Below are positions 11,601 to 13,193 of a stretch of 13,193 nt of DNA, piece by piece. The notes under the pieces are model-generated. The model saw only the letters and a program-made list of their open reading frames with translations. It was not told the DNA's origin and searched no databases. This DNA comes from Moraxellaceae bacterium. Lineage in GTDB: Bacteria > Pseudomonadota > Gammaproteobacteria > Pseudomonadales > Moraxellaceae. Within the stretch, counting starts at the first letter, position 1, and every line of letters starts with the position of its first letter. The position numbers were made by a program, and so were the translations under genes. The stretch lies in NCBI GenBank assembly GCA_030684415.1, contig JAUXNL010000099.1:1-13193 (forward strand). The letters run 5' to 3'.

Positions 11601-13193
11601 TGAACCAGACGGTGCAATTCAACGTGGCCGCTGACATCACGCGTCTGCGTCCTGGCGTGCAGGCGGAAAACATTGCGGATGGCCGGACACCGGTCGTGCT
11701 GCGTATCGAATTGCTGGATGGTGCCGGCCGTGTGGTGCCGGTGGCGGTCGACTTGCGGTTGGTGAGTGGTGAATTGCGGCCCTTGCGTGAAGGCGATGCG
11801 CAGCGCTCGATGGCCTCGTCTGATGGCAAGCTGAAAGTGGGCTCGGATGGCACACTCAAATTCGCGCCAGTCACGCGCTCCGGGATGTACATGATGGAAA
11901 TCGGCTACGGCAACAGCGTCGAGAAATTCCCGGTGTATGTCCGTCCTGAAAAGCGTGAGTGGATTCTGGTGGCGTTGGCCGAGGGCTCGCTGGCCGCCAA
12001 GAACATCAGCGGCAATATGCAGAGCGCCAGTGCAGCCGCCGCCGATGATTCGGCCTGGCAGGACAGCCGTGTTGCCCTGTTTGCCAAAGGCCAGATCAAG
12101 GGTGAGTGGTTGCTGACACTGGCCTATGACAGCAATCGCGAACGTGCCGCCAGCTTTGGTGGCGCGATCAATCCCGAGCAGTTTTACACGCTTTATGCGG
12201 ATGCGACGGACCCGCGCTTTGATGCCCCGAGCAAAGAAAAGCTCTATCTGCGTATTGAAAAAGATGCCTTCTATGCGCTGTTTGGTGATTTTGACACCGG
12301 CCTTACCGAAGTTGATCTCGGGCGTTACAGCCGCAGCATGACGGGCATCAAGAGTGAATATCACGACCAGCGCTTTGATGTGAATGTGTTTGCGGCCGAC
12401 TCGAGCCAAGGCTTTGTCCGTGACGAACTGCGCGGAGATGGCACTTCTGGTCTTTATCGTCTGCGGGCGCGCAACATTATGAGTGGGTCCGACAAATTGC
12501 GCATTGAAGTCCGAGACCGTCTGGATAGCACGGTCATCGTGTCGTCACAGTCGTTGTCGCGCTGGGCCGACTACAACATCGACTACGCAGGTGGCACGGT
12601 CTTTTTCAAAGCCCCGGTGCCCGTCAATGATGCGGACCTCAATCCGGTCTGGATTGTGGCGGAATACGAAGTGCCACTCGGCGGCAGCGAGGCGCTTAAT
12701 GCTGGCGGGCGTGTGGCCGTGAAATTTGACGGGGGCCGTAAAACACTGGGTCTGACCGCCGTGGAAGAAAAAGCCGGCATCAACAGCGGTAGTCTGGCGG
12801 CGGTGGATGCCAGTTGGCGCGTGACAGCGTCCAACTTGCTGAAGCTGGAACTGGCCAGCAGCGAATCGGATTCTGCTTTGGGCGCCAGCAGTGGCGATGC
12901 CGCTCTGCTGGAGTGGAAGCATGACAGTAAGCTGATCAAGAGCCGGGTGTATTTCCGGGAGCAGGAAGCCGGTTTCGGGCTGGGCCAGATATCGGTCAAT
13001 GATGAAGGCAGTCGCAACATCGGTGCTGAAGGCCGCTATCAACTGCGTCAGCATTTGTCTCTTGCTGCCAACATCGCCAGGCAAGAACAGTTGCTGTCCG
13101 GAAACGAGCGTCTGCTTGCCGATTTCAAGGCCGAGTTCACGCGTGATGTCATGGCGTACAGCATGGGCCTGCGTCATGTGGCGGAAAGTCTGG
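8675..13193 (+). CDS. Giant exported envelope protein: DUF11, carboxypeptidase-regulatory-like, internal OmpA, Big-1-like and barrel-like regions; 3' end outside window
   Basis: I read this frame codon by codon: it is open for 1506 codons to the window edge. The signal peptide has basic residues (ARRHG) and a hydrophobic core ending near VEA (35). Then follow a short module like the N-termini of the two paralogues (TSIINTASLSAANV), a beta-rich part with Cys89 and Cys189, a DUF11 domain (about 353-472), a carboxypeptidase-regulatory-like domain (about 487-590, Cys495 and Cys555), an OmpA-like peptidoglycan-binding domain (about 721-839: VSGHTDD, LSLARAQAVADYL, ASNRRVEL), a Big-1-like domain (about 995-1090: ADGRTPVVLRIELLDGAG) and from about 1095 a long beta-rich region with FGDFDTGLTEVDLGRYSR (from 1203) and DELRGDGTSGLYRL (from about 1250) that could form an outer-membrane barrel. 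The start has only a weak GGAA site nine bases upstream, suggesting translation coupled to the preceding gene. Domains are firm for OmpA, good for DUF11, tentative elsewhere. Confidence 0.9.
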   Translation, partial: MLARFGASLAEARRHGCLALVTAGLLLSAPALVEAAAPGTSIINTASLSAANVALTRAAVSVRVSANLSFWRYTPSGNAPLTPLSPVSCGGAFLSQPAFTGSATGSLPALPAAYPLAVATEYRVGEPVFFLVEDASRNLDSLSRELITVTVSNAGTGDSESLVISETGPDTGVFAGYIDTTMEAPATDCQLSVREGDTISATYGTEAGADIPLVDPFGLVFDSVTGSRLDNVRVQIIDVSTGAPAVVVGDAGEPYPDTVITGSTFSTSSMTYTLRPGEYRFPFVTAGRDYRLVVDQLPPGYVVPTARADADFATVPDGPYVVGTGSRGDPFPVPFGPPVRVDVPADAAGSGLFTVKTAVRNNVAIGDFVPYEVVVTNVLASAFSGVELRDVLPPGFRYRKGTLKIDGVKQPDPVMASNGRDLQLALGTLAGNASVRVAYIAEVSAATPIGQAINRARAISGSVVSNEALATVDVREELMRSRALLMGRVFETESCAAQDIARGKPVRGARLYLEDGRYVLTDTRGRWHFDNIRPGTHVVQLDENGLPAGAEILACERHTRSAGNARSQFVDVQGGTLWQVDFYIKRPLSLHYRTEEKRGKVSVQLTSRALEGSLRFTLSIKNPDAAFENGRLALDVPASLERVPGSFRINDAVQPEPASEVLLPALPAGEHRISWDMKLAAGARAGKANVRAKVQADIAGQSLVVEAVENLAQVVVPEKVGKVVVFRPRFPSFSTELAAADRRWLDDIVKDLRNSGEIRLEVSGHTDDVPVVPRAGRAINDNHALSLARAQAVADYLAQKLGLDAERVQAFGKGPDEPLSAEKTAAARASNRRVELKVFASGSEQAAQLELQAGDSGVRTASWSQWQVNPVAASEVREREAEQAAPVVPVDEATGILSLHDGDVLASRIQAIRVRVDSRLRAELLLDGKPIEKDRLGFTKNEGKTTLMSFVGVDMGEPGPHKLTLKGTDGFGNERLNQTVQFNVAADITRLRPGVQAENIADGRTPVVLRIELLDGAGRVVPVAVDLRLVSGELRPLREGDAQRSMASSDGKLKVGSDGTLKFAPVTRSGMYMMEIGYGNSVEKFPVYVRPEKREWILVALAEGSLAAKNISGNMQSASAAAADDSAWQDSRVALFAKGQIKGEWLLTLAYDSNRERAASFGGAINPEQFYTLYADATDPRFDAPSKEKLYLRIEKDAFYALFGDFDTGLTEVDLGRYSRSMTGIKSEYHDQRFDVNVFAADSSQGFVRDELRGDGTSGLYRLRARNIMSGSDKLRIEVRDRLDSTVIVSSQSLSRWADYNIDYAGGTVFFKAPVPVNDADLNPVWIVAEYEVPLGGSEALNAGGRVAVKFDGGRKTLGLTAVEEKAGINSGSLAAVDASWRVTASNLLKLELASSESDSALGASSGDAALLEWKHDSKLIKSRVYFREQEAGFGLGQISVNDEGSRNIGAEGRYQLRQHLSLAANIARQEQLLSGNERLLADFKAEFTRDVMAYSMGLRHVAESL

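Noticed and set aside
11444..12409. Minus-strand open frame of 321 codons opposite the giant gene
   Set aside because: It has no family motif and no ribosome binding site; it is antisense to the continuous coding frame.

Overview
The window looks like chromosomal DNA from a GC-rich (roughly 60% by eye) Gram-negative bacterium, most likely a gamma- or betaproteobacterium. The argininosuccinate synthase is of the roughly 400-residue proteobacterial type. There is a C4 zinc-finger DksA/TraR-family protein, and the last gene carries an OmpA-type peptidoglycan-binding domain, which implies an outer membrane. No tRNA, rRNA, CRISPR array, transposase or phage gene was seen.

Left part (1-4341), ordinary housekeeping genes. 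The window opens inside a membrane-anchored GGDEF diguanylate cyclase (5' end missing). It is followed by argG with its own extended -10 promoter and a strong bidirectional terminator. On the minus strand, converging on that terminator, are a SulP-family anion transporter with a STAS domain and, 90 bp downstream of it, a small DksA/TraR-like zinc-finger protein. These two may form one transcription unit.

Middle (4342-5260). About 0.9 kb without a convincing gene separates the divergent SulP gene and surface-protein cluster. It holds a candidate SulP promoter, two short palindromes and at least five perfect inverted repeats.

Right part (5261-13193), the most interesting region: four consecutive plus-strand genes for exported proteins. 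They are a 165-residue lysine-rich DUF11-type protein; two paralogous, nearly lysine-free DUF11-type proteins (413 and 410 residues); and a giant protein of at least 1506 residues that runs off the window end without a stop. The giant combines a signal peptide, an N-terminal module shared with the two paralogues, a DUF11 domain, a carboxypeptidase-regulatory-like domain, an internal OmpA-like domain, a Big-1-like domain and a long beta-rich C-terminal region that could be an outer-membrane barrel. A strong intrinsic terminator sits between the two paralogues, so expression may be graded from abundant upstream subunits to a scarce anchor. I interpret this as a candidate uncharacterised cell-envelope or surface assembly. 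That function is inferred from domain architecture and gene order only.
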